Shown here: positions 32,233-40,470 of the stretch, one piece after another
Position numbering within the stretch: position 1 is the stretch's first letter
Layout of the letters: each line of letters opens with the position of its first letter
DNA from: Bradyrhizobium archetypum
GTDB taxonomy: Bacteria > Pseudomonadota > Alphaproteobacteria > Rhizobiales > Xanthobacteraceae
Assembly: GCF_013114835.1 (NCBI RefSeq)
Contig: NZ_JAAVLW010000003.1
Span: 186,001-250,000 of the forward strand
DNA: 64,000 nucleotides
Direction of reading: 5' to 3'
The notes under the pieces: model-generated
Told to the model about the DNA's origin: nothing
What the model saw: only the letters and a program-made list of their open reading frames with translations
The model's database searches: none
Program-made: the position numbers and the translations under genes

Positions 32233-33234
32233 CTACACCTTCACCATGCGCTTGCCGCGGTTCTCGCCGGCGAGCAGGCCGATCAGCGCCTTCGGCGTAT
32301 TCTCGAAACCGTCGATCACGTCTTCCTGCACCTTCAACTTGCCGGCGGTGACCCACGACTGCAGCTCGGCGAGCGCCGCATCGCGCTGGTCTATGAAATC
32401 CATCACGATGAAGCCCTGCATGATGAGACGCTTCACCACGATCAGGCCGGGCACGCCGCGCGGGCCGTGGGCCGACGGCACGCCGTCATATTGCGAGATC
32501 GCGCCGCAACAGGCGATGCGGCCGCGGTTGTTCATCAGCGCAAGGCAGGCTTCGAGAATGTCGCCGCCGACATTGTCGAAATAGACATCGATGCCGTTGG
32601 GCGCTGCGGCGCGCAGCGCCTTGAAGGTGGCGCCATCCTTGTAATCGACCGCGGCGTCAAAGCCGAGCTCGGCGGTCAGCCAGTTGCACTTGTCCTTGCC
32701 GCCAGCAATGCCGATGACGTTGCAGCCTTTGATCTTGGCGATCTGGCCGACGATTGACCCGACGGAGCCGGCCGCGGCCGACACCACCACCGTCTCGCCT
32801 TCCTTCGGCTTGCCGACATGCAACAGGCCGAAATAGGCCGTGAGGCCGGCCACGCCATAGATGCTGAGCAGATGCGTCATCGGCTCCATCCTGGGCATCT
32901 TGGTGAGATGTTTGGCAGGCACGGCGGCATAATCCTGCCAGCCGGTATCGCCGAACACGATATCGCCCGGCACGAGCGCTGGGCTGTTCGAGGCGACGAC
33001 CTCCGCGATGCTGCCGCCGGCCATCACCGTATTGGCCTCAACGGCGGCGCGATAAGTCGCGCCGTGCATCCAGGCACGGTTGGCAGCATCGAGCGAGATA
33101 TAGCGCGTGCGCACCAGCGCCTCGCCGTCCTTCGGCGCGGGCATCGCGCCGTCGACCAGCTTGAAATGCTCGGGTCCCAACTTGCCGGTCGGTTTCTCGA
33201 CCAGCAGGATCTGACGATTAACGGCCTCGCTCAT
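32233..33234 (-). CDS. NADPH-dependent medium-chain reductase (CurA / leukotriene-B4 dehydrogenase type)
   Basis: 333 residues with GAGAGGG before the ATG. Zinc-free MDR features: RTRYISLDAANRAWMHG at the N-terminus, GDIVFGDTGWQDYAAV, then the nucleotide motif VVVSAAAGSVGSIVGQIAKIKGCNVIGIAGG and DVYFDNVGGDILEACLALMNNRGRIACCGAISQYDG, the strongly conserved block of CurA-like enzymes. They reduce the double bond of enones and similar electrophiles with NADPH. Single-gene unit, convergent with the efflux operon. Detoxification of aldehydes or enones is likely. Confidence 0.92.
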   Translation of the reverse strand: MSEAVNRQILLVEKPTGKLGPEHFKLVDGAMPAPKDGEALVRTRYISLDAANRAWMHGATYRAAVEANTVMAGGSIAEVVASNSPALVPGDIVFGDTGWQDYAAVPAKHLTKMPRMEPMTHLLSIYGVAGLTAYFGLLHVGKPKEGETVVVSAAAGSVGSIVGQIAKIKGCNVIGIAGGKDKCNWLTAELGFDAAVDYKDGATFKALRAAAPNGIDVYFDNVGGDILEACLALMNNRGRIACCGAISQYDGVPSAHGPRGVPGLIVVKRLIMQGFIVMDFIDQRDAALAELQSWVTAGKLKVQEDVIDGFENTPKALIGLLAGENRGKRMVKV

Positions 33235-33459
33235 GATGTTCCCTCTCCTCGGTGTAGTTGTTCTGGCATTTCTGGATGCAGTTGACTGCGCATGAAGCGG
33301 TCAACTGCACAGATTGTGCGCTGCATGAACGCTAGTCGGCGTGTGCGCTTTCTACAACAGGAACATTCCGGCAAATCCGTCGAACTCCGACTTCTATTGC
33401 GCAGGTTGTGAAATCTGCCAAACTCCCGTCTGCCGGTTGCAAAAAGACGGGGGCAAGCA

Positions 33460-34749
33460 ATGTCCAACAGGTTCACGCAACTCATCCTGATCGCGATGGC
33501 ACTCGGCATCGTGATGGGCTCCGTGGTCTACAACTACATGCCCGACAGCCGCGTCGAGATCGCGGCGTCCGTCAACCTGATCGCGATGTTGTTCCTGCGC
33601 CTGATCAAGATGATCATCGCGCCGTTGGTGTTCGCTACCCTCGTCGGCGGCATCGCGCATATGGGCACCGGCTCCAAGCTCGGCCGTGTGTTCGCCAAGA
33701 CGATGGGCTGGTTCGTCAGCGCTTCCTTTGTTTCGCTGCTGCTCGGCCTCATCATGGTCAATCTGCTGCAGCCCGGCGCCAATTTCCCCGGCACGCTGCC
33801 CGACAAGGCGCAATCGACCGGCCTGCCGGTCTCGGCCTTCTCGATCGAGAAATTCCTGACACATCTGATTCCGACCTCGATCGCGGACGCGATGGCGCAG
33901 AACGAAATCCTGCAAATCGTAGTGTTCGCCGTGTTCTTCGCCGTCGCGCTCGGGGCGTTGCCTGATCGCGCCAAGCCGATGCTGGGGCTGATCGACGATC
34001 TCGCCCACATCATGCTGAAGGTGACCGGCTATGTAATGCTGTTCGCACCGATCGCGGTGTGGGCGGCGATCATGGCCACCGTGTCGAAGAACGGCCTCGG
34101 CGTCTTATGGAAGCTGATCGTGTTCATGGGCGGCTTCTATCTGTCGCTCCTGATCCTGTGGGTCATCCTGGTCGTGGTCGGCTTCATCGTGATCGGGCCG
34201 CGGTACAGCCATTTGCTGCGCCTGATCCGCGAGCCGCTGATGATCGCGTTCTCGACCGCGTCGTCCGAAGCGGCCTATCCCAAGACCCTCGAGGGGCTCA
34301 ACCGCTTCGGCGCCTCGTCGCGGATCTCGGCCTTCGTGCTGCCACTCGGCTACTCCTTCAATCTCGACGGCACGATGATGTATTGCACCTTCGCAGCCGT
34401 CTTCATCGCGCAGACCTACCACATCGACATGTCGCTCGGCACGCAGCTCGCGATGCTGGCGACGCTGATGATCACCTCGAAGGGCGTCGCCGGCGTGCCG
34501 CGCGCCTCGCTGGTGGTGATTGCCTCGACGCTCGCCCAGTTCGGCATTCCCGAGGCCGGGCTGTTAATGATCATGGGCATCGATACCTTCCTCGACATGG
34601 GGCGCAGCGCCACCAACGTGATCGGCAATTCGCTGGCGACCGCCGTGGTGGCGAAATGGGAGGGCGAGCTGAAGGCGGAGCATGAGCTCGGGCCAGATGA
34701 CGTCGTTCCATCCGATGCCGTTCCGGGCGATCCCGTGCCGGCTCAGTGA
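33460..34749 (+). CDS. Dicarboxylate/amino acid:cation symporter (DAACS family)
   Basis: 429 residues. Eight or so membrane segments plus the two re-entrant loops of the DctA/GltP fold: the serine-rich loop is FSTASSEAAYPKTLEGL, the TM7 substrate/cation motif is SFNLDGTMMY (NLDGT in place of NMDGT), and the second loop is TSKGVAGVPRASLVVIASTLAQFGIP. TM8 has DTFLDMGRSATNVIGNSLATAVVAKWEGEL, typical of C4-dicarboxylate or glutamate carriers. In rhizobia a true DctA is the C4 carrier of nodules; this could be that or a paralogue, and no dctBD pair is next to it. The amino-acid-type binding protein gene starts 11 bases downstream. Confidence 0.92.
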   Translation: MSNRFTQLILIAMALGIVMGSVVYNYMPDSRVEIAASVNLIAMLFLRLIKMIIAPLVFATLVGGIAHMGTGSKLGRVFAKTMGWFVSASFVSLLLGLIMVNLLQPGANFPGTLPDKAQSTGLPVSAFSIEKFLTHLIPTSIADAMAQNEILQIVVFAVFFAVALGALPDRAKPMLGLIDDLAHIMLKVTGYVMLFAPIAVWAAIMATVSKNGLGVLWKLIVFMGGFYLSLLILWVILVVVGFIVIGPRYSHLLRLIREPLMIAFSTASSEAAYPKTLEGLNRFGASSRISAFVLPLGYSFNLDGTMMYCTFAAVFIAQTYHIDMSLGTQLAMLATLMITSKGVAGVPRASLVVIASTLAQFGIPEAGLLMIMGIDTFLDMGRSATNVIGNSLATAVVAKWEGELKAEHELGPDDVVPSDAVPGDPVPAQ

Positions 34750-34760
34750 GGGAGAGATGC

Positions 34761-35687
34761 ATGCATCAGCCCCCAAGGAGTGCGATCAGGGCGGGCGGAA
34801 TGGTGCTGGCAATGTGCTTGCTGGCTAGACCGGTCTCGGCCCAGACCGTCAGCGAAGGACTTAGCCCGACGCTCGCCAACGTCAAGCGAACGCATGTGGT
34901 GCGTCTCGGCTATCGCGAGAGTTCGCCGCCGTTCTCGTTTCTGGACCAGTCCAATCGGCCGATCGGCTACAGCCTCGAACTGTGCGAGGCCATCGTCGAG
35001 GAGATCGGCGTCGAGGTCGACGACGCCAACCTCAGGATCGAATACGTCAAGGTCACCTCCGATGACCGCATCCCGGCTATCGTGCAGAACAAGATCGACC
35101 TCGAATGCGGTTCGACCACGGCCAATGCCGAGCGCGCCAAGCAGGTGGCGTTCTCACCGCTGATATTCGTGGCCGGAACGAAGCTGATGGTGCCCAGGGC
35201 GTCGACGATCTCGGCGCCCACGGACCTGAAAGGCAAGACCGTGGTGGTGACCAAAGCGACCACCAACGAGCAGGCAATGCACACGGTCGACAAGAAGTTT
35301 TCGCTTGGCCTGAATATCGTGCCGGCGCCGGATCACGAGCAATCCTACCAGATGCTGGCCGACGGCAAGGTGGATGCGTTCGCGACCGACGACATCCTGC
35401 TCTACGGCCTGATTGCGCGGCACAAGAGTCAGGACAAGTTCAAGGTGACGGGCGAGTATCTGTCCTACGATCCCTATGGCATCATGTATCGCAAAGGCGA
35501 GCCGCAATTGAAGGCCGTGGTCGAACGCGCCTTCCGCAAGCTCGGCTCGGGACGCGACCTGGTCCCGCTTTACAACAAATGGTTTGTCGGGCGGCTGCCG
35601 ACCGGCGAGAAGCTCGGCGTCGCGATCTCGCCGCAGCTCGAAGAGGCTTTCAAGGTGCTCGACGATACGCAGGGGTCGAGTAATTAG
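34761..35687 (+). CDS. Amino-acid ABC transporter substrate-binding protein (SBP_bac_3 type)
   Basis: 308 residues, start chosen at the ATG with GGGAGAG just upstream (the frame itself extends to 34746). Signal segment MVLAMCLLARPVSA. Family marks: VVRLGYRESSPPFSFLDQSNRPIGYSLELCEAIVEEIG at the start of the mature protein, then RIPAIVQNKIDLECGSTTANAERAKQVAFS and TDLKGKTVVVTKATTNEQAM. It probably binds a polar amino acid such as glutamate or aspartate. No ABC membrane or ATPase genes are adjacent; it directly follows a dicarboxylate/amino acid symporter gene (11-base gap), an unusual pairing of two different transporter classes in one unit. Confidence 0.9.
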   Translation: MHQPPRSAIRAGGMVLAMCLLARPVSAQTVSEGLSPTLANVKRTHVVRLGYRESSPPFSFLDQSNRPIGYSLELCEAIVEEIGVEVDDANLRIEYVKVTSDDRIPAIVQNKIDLECGSTTANAERAKQVAFSPLIFVAGTKLMVPRASTISAPTDLKGKTVVVTKATTNEQAMHTVDKKFSLGLNIVPAPDHEQSYQMLADGKVDAFATDDILLYGLIARHKSQDKFKVTGEYLSYDPYGIMYRKGEPQLKAVVERAFRKLGSGRDLVPLYNKWFVGRLPTGEKLGVAISPQLEEAFKVLDDTQGSSN

Positions 35688-35697
35688 GCATCTCGCC

Positions 35698-35801
35698 CTC
35701 ATGGTGAGGAGCGCGTCTTCGCGCGTCTCGAACCATGAGGCCGAGAGCCGGGCCTACATCCTTCGAGACGCGGCCAAGAGGCCGCTCCTCAGGATGAGGA
35801 T
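35698..35801. repeat. Palindromic repeat, CTCATGGTGAGGAGCGCG family
   Basis: Built from two hairpin halves: CTCATGGT/ACCATGAG arms (35698-35705 and 35732-35739) and a following CATCCTTCGAGACGCG / CGCTCCTCAGGATGAGG pair. Such elements are abundant in Bradyrhizobium chromosomes. Located between converging genes. Confidence 0.75.
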
Positions 35802-35818
35802 CAGCGATCGAATCGCGG

Positions 35819-37135
35819 TCAGAAAAAATTCAAATCTTCCGCCCGCCCGCCTTTTAGGACGGTCGCATATTCGATTGCCAGGAACAGGCCTCCGGCGACA
35901 TAGACTTTTTGCGCCGCCGTTCTCGCGATCTCCTGCGAGAATTGCACGGCGTCCTCGATCGTTGCAGCTACACGAACACCGGCTGAGGGGTTGGCAAGCC
36001 GCGCTGCGGCAGCGATGCCTTGTACATCGGCTCCCTTGTGGTGCGCGGCCGTACAGATGACTGTGTCAAAGGACGGCGCCAGCGTGCCGACGATTTCGTC
36101 GGCCTTCTTGTCGCGTGAGGCGCCGGTGACGAGAATCCAGTCGCCGGCGCCATGGATCGCCGTGAGGCTTGCCAGCGATTGCCGGATGCCGTCAGGCGTA
36201 TGGCCGACATCGATCACGGTGAGCGGGTTTTGCTGGATGGTCTCGAGGCGTCCGGGCCATCGCGTGTCGCGCAGGCCCGAACGGATGGCGGTCTCGATCC
36301 GCCCGGGAGCCTTGCGCGGCTGCTCGCGTTGCAGCCAGAGCAGAAACAGGGTGATCGCGATGGCCGCGTTGTTGAACTGGAACGCCCCTGGAAGGCTCAG
36401 CTCGACGCGGCGAAAATCATGATAGCCGAATTGGAAGTCGAAATGCTGCCCTGACCCAGATTGGGCCTCATTGTCGATGGCGATCTCGTCCCGGATGAAC
36501 AAGGGGATACAGCCGCGCCAGCGGTTATACTCGACGAGATGCCGCCGCAGGCCCCGGCAGTTTTCGCCATAGATAATCGTGCCGCCGGCGGCGCAGGCGT
36601 CGCTCTTGTCCGATGCAATCAGTTCAAGCGTGTTGCCAAGCAATTCGACATGCTCGTAGTCGACCGAGGTGACGCAGGTCGCGTGCGCCCCGACCAGGCG
36701 GACCGGATCGTAGCGGCCGCCGATGCCGGCCTCGAACACCACGAAGTCGCATTCGTCTTCCTGGAAGTGAAGGCAGGCGAGCGCGAACAGCGCCTCGAAG
36801 GCGCCGAATTTTTCGCCGCGGCGCTGTGAGACGTCGGCGATGGCGGCTTCGACCGAGCGCTTGAGCCTGGCGAAGGTATCGTCATCGATCTCGATCCCGT
36901 TGACCTGAATCCGCTCGTTGAAGCGAAAAAGATGCGGCGACGTGAACAGTCCGGTACGCAGGCCGTAAGCGCGGCCGGTCGCAGCGCACATCGCCGCCGT
37001 GCTGCCCTTGCCGTTCGAGCCGGTCACCACCACCGCGATGCGCTGCAGGCGTGCGCGATCGATAGAAAGCCGTTCCAGCAACTCGGCCATGCGCGCCAGG
37101 CAGATGCCATCGCCGTATTTCGGCAGGTCGAACAC
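35819..37135 (-). CDS. Mur-ligase / folylpolyglutamate-synthase-like ATP-dependent ligase
   Basis: 438 residues from a GTG that overlaps the stop of the upstream ATP-grasp gene (TAGTG). The start is supported by the conserved opening DLPKYGDGICLARMAELLERL; an ATG 15 codons later is an alternative. P-loop TGSNGKGST at residues 38-46, SPHLFRFNERIQVNG, the FPGS-like FEAGIGGRYDPVRLVG and the conserved histidine in SVDYEHVELLGNTLELIASDKSD with the likely carbamylated lysine. The C-terminal domain has VIDVGHTPDGIRQSL in place of the usual DGAHN. FPGS adds glutamates to folate, but the pairing with a CphA-type ATP-grasp gene points to a two-subunit amide ligase like a split cyanophycin synthetase. 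Confidence 0.85.
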   Translation of the reverse strand: MFDLPKYGDGICLARMAELLERLSIDRARLQRIAVVVTGSNGKGSTAAMCAATGRAYGLRTGLFTSPHLFRFNERIQVNGIEIDDDTFARLKRSVEAAIADVSQRRGEKFGAFEALFALACLHFQEDECDFVVFEAGIGGRYDPVRLVGAHATCVTSVDYEHVELLGNTLELIASDKSDACAAGGTIIYGENCRGLRRHLVEYNRWRGCIPLFIRDEIAIDNEAQSGSGQHFDFQFGYHDFRRVELSLPGAFQFNNAAIAITLFLLWLQREQPRKAPGRIETAIRSGLRDTRWPGRLETIQQNPLTVIDVGHTPDGIRQSLASLTAIHGAGDWILVTGASRDKKADEIVGTLAPSFDTVICTAAHHKGADVQGIAAAARLANPSAGVRVAATIEDAVQFSQEIARTAAQKVYVAGGLFLAIEYATVLKGGRAEDLNFF

Positions 37136-38133
37136 TAGAGCAATCCCATGGTGGAAAAGGTGTGATGCCAGATCTTCAGGATCAGGTCGCCGCGAGTGGA
37201 ATCTTCCAGCAAGCGGATCGCGGGATTGGAATTCACCTCGATGATCTCGATTGCATCCGGATCGCCGCCGATATCGACGAACATGTCCACCGCCGCGACG
37301 CGCAGCCCGAGTGCGCGCGCTGCCTGCCGCGCCAGTACGACGGCTTTCTCGGAAGGTGCCGGTGCCAACACCATCGTGCCGCCCGCGCTCAGATTCATGC
37401 GTCCGGGGATTTCCCATCGTCCGCCTTTCGCCGGCACCATGTCGAGCGACGGATCGTGGTTGGACAGCGCCACAGGTGACAGGCCGCGTCCGCGCAGGGC
37501 ATTGTTGTGGGCGGCGAGCAGTTCGCGCAGGGTGCGCACGCCATCGCCTGTGACGGACGGCGGATATTTTCGCGCGCAATAGAGCGCGTCATCGTCGAGC
37601 AGGAAAACGCGATACTCGGATCCTTCCACGATCGGCTGGATCAGGACCGCGTCGTAGTACTCCGCCACCTCGTCGAGATAGCGAACCAGCGCCGCTTCGT
37701 CGTGAACGGCCTGCGCGAAATCGCCGCGCGAGCCCGTGAGCGGCTTGACGAACGCAGACCCGCCCATTGCCCTGAAACAGTCGATCGCGTCGCTGCGCTC
37801 GTGGCCAGGCGGGCGATGCGCGCGATGACGGTCGTGCAGGAAGAAGTATTCGCCGCGAAGTGCCGGTACGCCGGCCTCTTGCAAAATGCTGCTTGCAAAG
37901 CCCTTGTCGGAGGCGAGTGTCGAAGCGGTGGCATTGTTCTGCGGATACCAGGAGCATCGGCCGGCGCCGAAGTAGAGCTGCCGGTCGCGCGAGGCGACGC
38001 TGAAGATCAATCCCGATCCGCCGTCGAGATCGCGAAACGCCAGTCCGAATTCGGTGCAGGCGAATTCGGCGTAGATCGCCTGGTCCGGATAGAAGCCCGG
38101 TTTTCCCTTCCGAAACTCAACGAGGCTTCGCAT
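37135..38133 (-). CDS. ATP-grasp ligase, cyanophycin-synthetase / GshAB-like
   Basis: 332 residues. ATP-grasp features in order: TASTLASDKGFASSILQEAGVP (Lys77 region, as in CphA), FVKPLTGSRGD (Lys130), the hinge and adenine strand IQPIVEGSEYRVFLLDDDALY, the CphA-like ARKYPPSVTGDGVRTLRELL, and the metal-binding EIIEVNSNPAIRLL near residues 296-309. The N-terminal 60 residues are unusual, with a short beta region ending LYFGAGRCSWYPQNN. ATP-grasp ligases form amide bonds through acylphosphates. The gene is followed, with one base of overlap, by the Mur-ligase gene at 35819-37135; cyanophycin synthetase has the same two catalytic modules in one chain. The product is unknown. Confidence 0.85.
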   Translation of the reverse strand: MRSLVEFRKGKPGFYPDQAIYAEFACTEFGLAFRDLDGGSGLIFSVASRDRQLYFGAGRCSWYPQNNATASTLASDKGFASSILQEAGVPALRGEYFFLHDRHRAHRPPGHERSDAIDCFRAMGGSAFVKPLTGSRGDFAQAVHDEAALVRYLDEVAEYYDAVLIQPIVEGSEYRVFLLDDDALYCARKYPPSVTGDGVRTLRELLAAHNNALRGRGLSPVALSNHDPSLDMVPAKGGRWEIPGRMNLSAGGTMVLAPAPSEKAVVLARQAARALGLRVAAVDMFVDIGGDPDAIEIIEVNSNPAIRLLEDSTRGDLILKIWHHTFSTMGLL

Positions 38134-38156
38134 GCGATCTCTTTTGAAACGTTCTT

Positions 38157-38196
38157 AATTCGACGTAGTCATTTATTGCCAGATCGACGTCGAATT
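38157..38196. promoter_or_regulatory. Inverted repeat in the divergent promoter of the ligase pair
   Basis: AATTCGACGT at 38157-38166 and its perfect complement ACGTCGAATT at 38187-38196 with a 20-base AT-rich spacer, in the 290-base region between the ATP-grasp gene and the ferredoxin reductase gene. It could be an operator for either. Nothing else stands out in the interval except its lower GC. Confidence 0.45.
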
Positions 38197-38423
38197 CAGC
38201 AAGTTAATTGCGTGAAGGTGGCGTTAACGAAGGCTATCGAACCTTTTTGCAAATTAGGCCGACAGCCATTCCGAGTTCTCAATTGTGCTGCAGGTCATAT
38301 TGACTATGTGTGTCCCGTGCGCAAATGAAGCGCCAAATCGCCGAAGATTTCGCTGATTTTTGGTACTTCGAGGCCCGAAGAACGAAACGTTCTACACCGA
38401 GACGTCAGGAAAAACGAAAACCC

Positions 38424-39197
38424 ATGAGCGCGTTCTATAGAGAGAAGGTTCTTTCCGTTCGCCACTGGACCGATACGCTTTTCAGCTTCCGAGCCACCCG
38501 CGATTCAGGTTTCCGCTTCCAGAATGGTCAGTTTGCGATGATCGGCCTCGAGGTCGAGGGCCGGCCGCTATTGCGCGCCTATAGCATGGCGAGCGCCAAT
38601 CATGAGGAAGAACTCGAGTTCTTCTCCATCAAGGTCCCGGATGGCCCGCTGACCTCGAAGCTGCAGAAGATCCGCGAGGGTGACGAGATCCTGGTCGGCC
38701 GTAAGGCAACCGGCACGCTGATCACCGACAACCTGATCCCCGGCAAGCGCCTCTTGTTGCTGTCGACCGGCACCGGCCTCGCGCCGTTCGCCAGCCTGAT
38801 CAAGGACCCCGATGTCTATGAGCGCTACGAGACCATCGTGCTCGTGCATGGTTGCCGGCAGGTCTCCGAGCTCGCTTACGGCGAGGAGCTGGTCGCCAAG
38901 CTGCGCGAGGACGAGCTGTTCGGACCGCTGCTGTCGGAGAAGCTCCTGTACTATCCGACGGTGACCCGCGAGCCGTTCCGCAACCGCGGCCGCATCACCG
39001 ACCTGATCTCGTCGGAGCAACTCTTCAACGACATCCACCAGCCGCCGCTCGACATCGAGACCGATCGCATCATGATGTGCGGCAGCCCGGCGATGCTGGA
39101 AGAGCTGAAGCAGATGTTCGAATCCGGCGGCTTCGTCGAGGGTAGCGGCAACACGCCGGGCCATTTCGTGATCGAAAAGGCGTTCGTCGAGCGTTGA
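38424..39197 (+). CDS. fpr: Ferredoxin/flavodoxin-NADP reductase
   Basis: 257 residues, the usual size of bacterial subclass-I Fpr. The start MSAFYREKVLSVRHWTDTLFSFR is typical; the frame is open upstream but without a ribosome site. FAD binding: RAYSMASANHEEELEFFSI (RxYS plus the following acidic strand). NADP binding: LLSTGTGLAPFASLI and MMCGSPAMLEELK, and the C-terminal HFVIEKAFVER with the isoalloxazine-stacking region. It passes electrons between NADPH and ferredoxin or flavodoxin in the cytoplasm, for example for oxidative stress defence or Fe-S and biotin enzymes. It is divergent from the ATP-grasp/Mur pair. Confidence 0.95.
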   Translation: MSAFYREKVLSVRHWTDTLFSFRATRDSGFRFQNGQFAMIGLEVEGRPLLRAYSMASANHEEELEFFSIKVPDGPLTSKLQKIREGDEILVGRKATGTLITDNLIPGKRLLLLSTGTGLAPFASLIKDPDVYERYETIVLVHGCRQVSELAYGEELVAKLREDELFGPLLSEKLLYYPTVTREPFRNRGRITDLISSEQLFNDIHQPPLDIETDRIMMCGSPAMLEELKQMFESGGFVEGSGNTPGHFVIEKAFVER

Positions 39198-39214
39198 GAC
39201 GATCGCCCGTTATT

Positions 39215-39315
39215 GTCATCCCGGGCCGATGCGAAGCATCGAACTATGGTGCGCAATTGCGCACCTGAGGATCTCGAGATTTCGGGTCTGGTCCTTCGGA
39301 CCATCCCGGAATGAC
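39215..39315. repeat. About 100-base repeat with perfect 18-base palindrome (copy 2)
   Basis: Bounded by GTCATCCCGGGCC and GGACCATCCCGGAATGAC. It contains GGTGCGCAATTGCGCACC at 39248-39265 and CTGAGGATCTCGAGATTT. It is the inverted relative of 20555-20653. It lies between fpr and the patatin gene, which read the same way. Confidence 0.8.
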
Positions 39316-39409
39316 GACCGGCTATGTAGCCGATACCTTCCCCTCACTGCTATAATTCTTCCCGAACGCCGCGCGGCGCATCCGACGCGGCGATTAAGGG
39401 AGCGTTTGC

Positions 39410-40282
39410 GTGCCGGTGCGCGATGAGATTGGTCCGGGGAAGACCGCCTTCGTGTTCGCGGGCGGTGGCAGCTTTGGCGCCATCCAGGTCGGCATGCTGC
39501 ATTCGCTCGCCGCGCATGGCGTGACCGCCGACATGGTGGTCGGCTGCAGCGTTGGTGCCCTGAACGGCGCATTCTATGCCGGCGATCCCACGCCAGATGG
39601 CGTGCAGCGGCTGGCCGACATCTGGCGCGGGCTGCAGCGGCACGATGTGTTTCCGATGAGCTGGCGGACGGTGCTGAGCTTCCTGTGGCGCCGCGATTTC
39701 CTCATTCCCCATGACGGCATCCGCAAGCTGATCGATGATCATATTCCCTATCGCAATCTGGAAGAGGCGAAGCTGCCAGTGCACATCGTCGCAACCGACA
39801 TCATCTCCGGCGACAGCGTCGTGCTGTCGGAAGGCTCCACGGCGGAAGCGATCGTCGCCTCCACCGCCATTCCGGGCGCGTTCTCGCCGATCCGTTACAA
39901 GGACTATTTTCTCGCCGACGGGGCGATTTCCAGCAACACGCCGATCCAGGTCGCCGTCAAGAAGGGCGCCAGGCGCCTGATCGTTCTGCCGACCGGACAT
40001 GCCTGCGCAAACCAGGCCCCACCCGTCGGCGCGGTCGCCAACGCGCTGCACGCGCTGACGCTGCTGATCGCGCGGCAATTGGTCAGCGAGCTGGAAGCCC
40101 TCGGACCCGACATCGAGTATTTCGTGGTGCCGCCGCTATGCCCGCTGGTGGGCTCTCCTTACGACTTCTCGCGAACTGACGACCATATCGATCGCGCCAT
40201 TCTCTCCACCGATGCATGGCTGGCCCAGCACGGCCTGCAGCAGGGCAAAATCCCGCACGAGATGCGGTTGCACAGCCACTAG
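39410..40282 (+). CDS. Patatin-like phospholipase
   Basis: 290 residues from a GTG with AAGGG nine bases upstream. Oxyanion glycines in FVFAGGGSFGAIQVGML (residues 15-30), nucleophile elbow GCSVG at 45-49 (Ser47), and catalytic Asp170 in FLADGAIS. This is the bacterial RssA/YchK-type patatin core with a C-terminal extension (ARQLVSELEALGPDIEYFVVPP). The family hydrolyses acyl esters of phospholipids or acts in signalling; the natural substrate is unknown. Cytoplasmic, stand-alone. Confidence 0.92.
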   Translation: MPVRDEIGPGKTAFVFAGGGSFGAIQVGMLHSLAAHGVTADMVVGCSVGALNGAFYAGDPTPDGVQRLADIWRGLQRHDVFPMSWRTVLSFLWRRDFLIPHDGIRKLIDDHIPYRNLEEAKLPVHIVATDIISGDSVVLSEGSTAEAIVASTAIPGAFSPIRYKDYFLADGAISSNTPIQVAVKKGARRLIVLPTGHACANQAPPVGAVANALHALTLLIARQLVSELEALGPDIEYFVVPPLCPLVGSPYDFSRTDDHIDRAILSTDAWLAQHGLQQGKIPHEMRLHSH

Positions 40283-40470
40283 CGGCCGGGTGCCGCCGCG
40301 TTACGCTGCACTGCAGGAGGCGGCTGATTTGATCGGCCTCGTGACGCAGCAAATTTTATTCGAAGCCGCCGTCATGTTCCCGTATGCCGCTCCGTATATC
40401 CGTGTAGCGCTCGCTCCGGCGGTTGGACTAAGCTGGTGGCGGCGACGCGACAATCCGGCTGGGGGATTCC

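Noticed and set aside
35819..37135. Calling this gene folC with certainty
   Set aside because: The Mur/FPGS motifs fit, but the ATP-grasp partner and the altered C-terminal DGAHN motif leave the substrate open.
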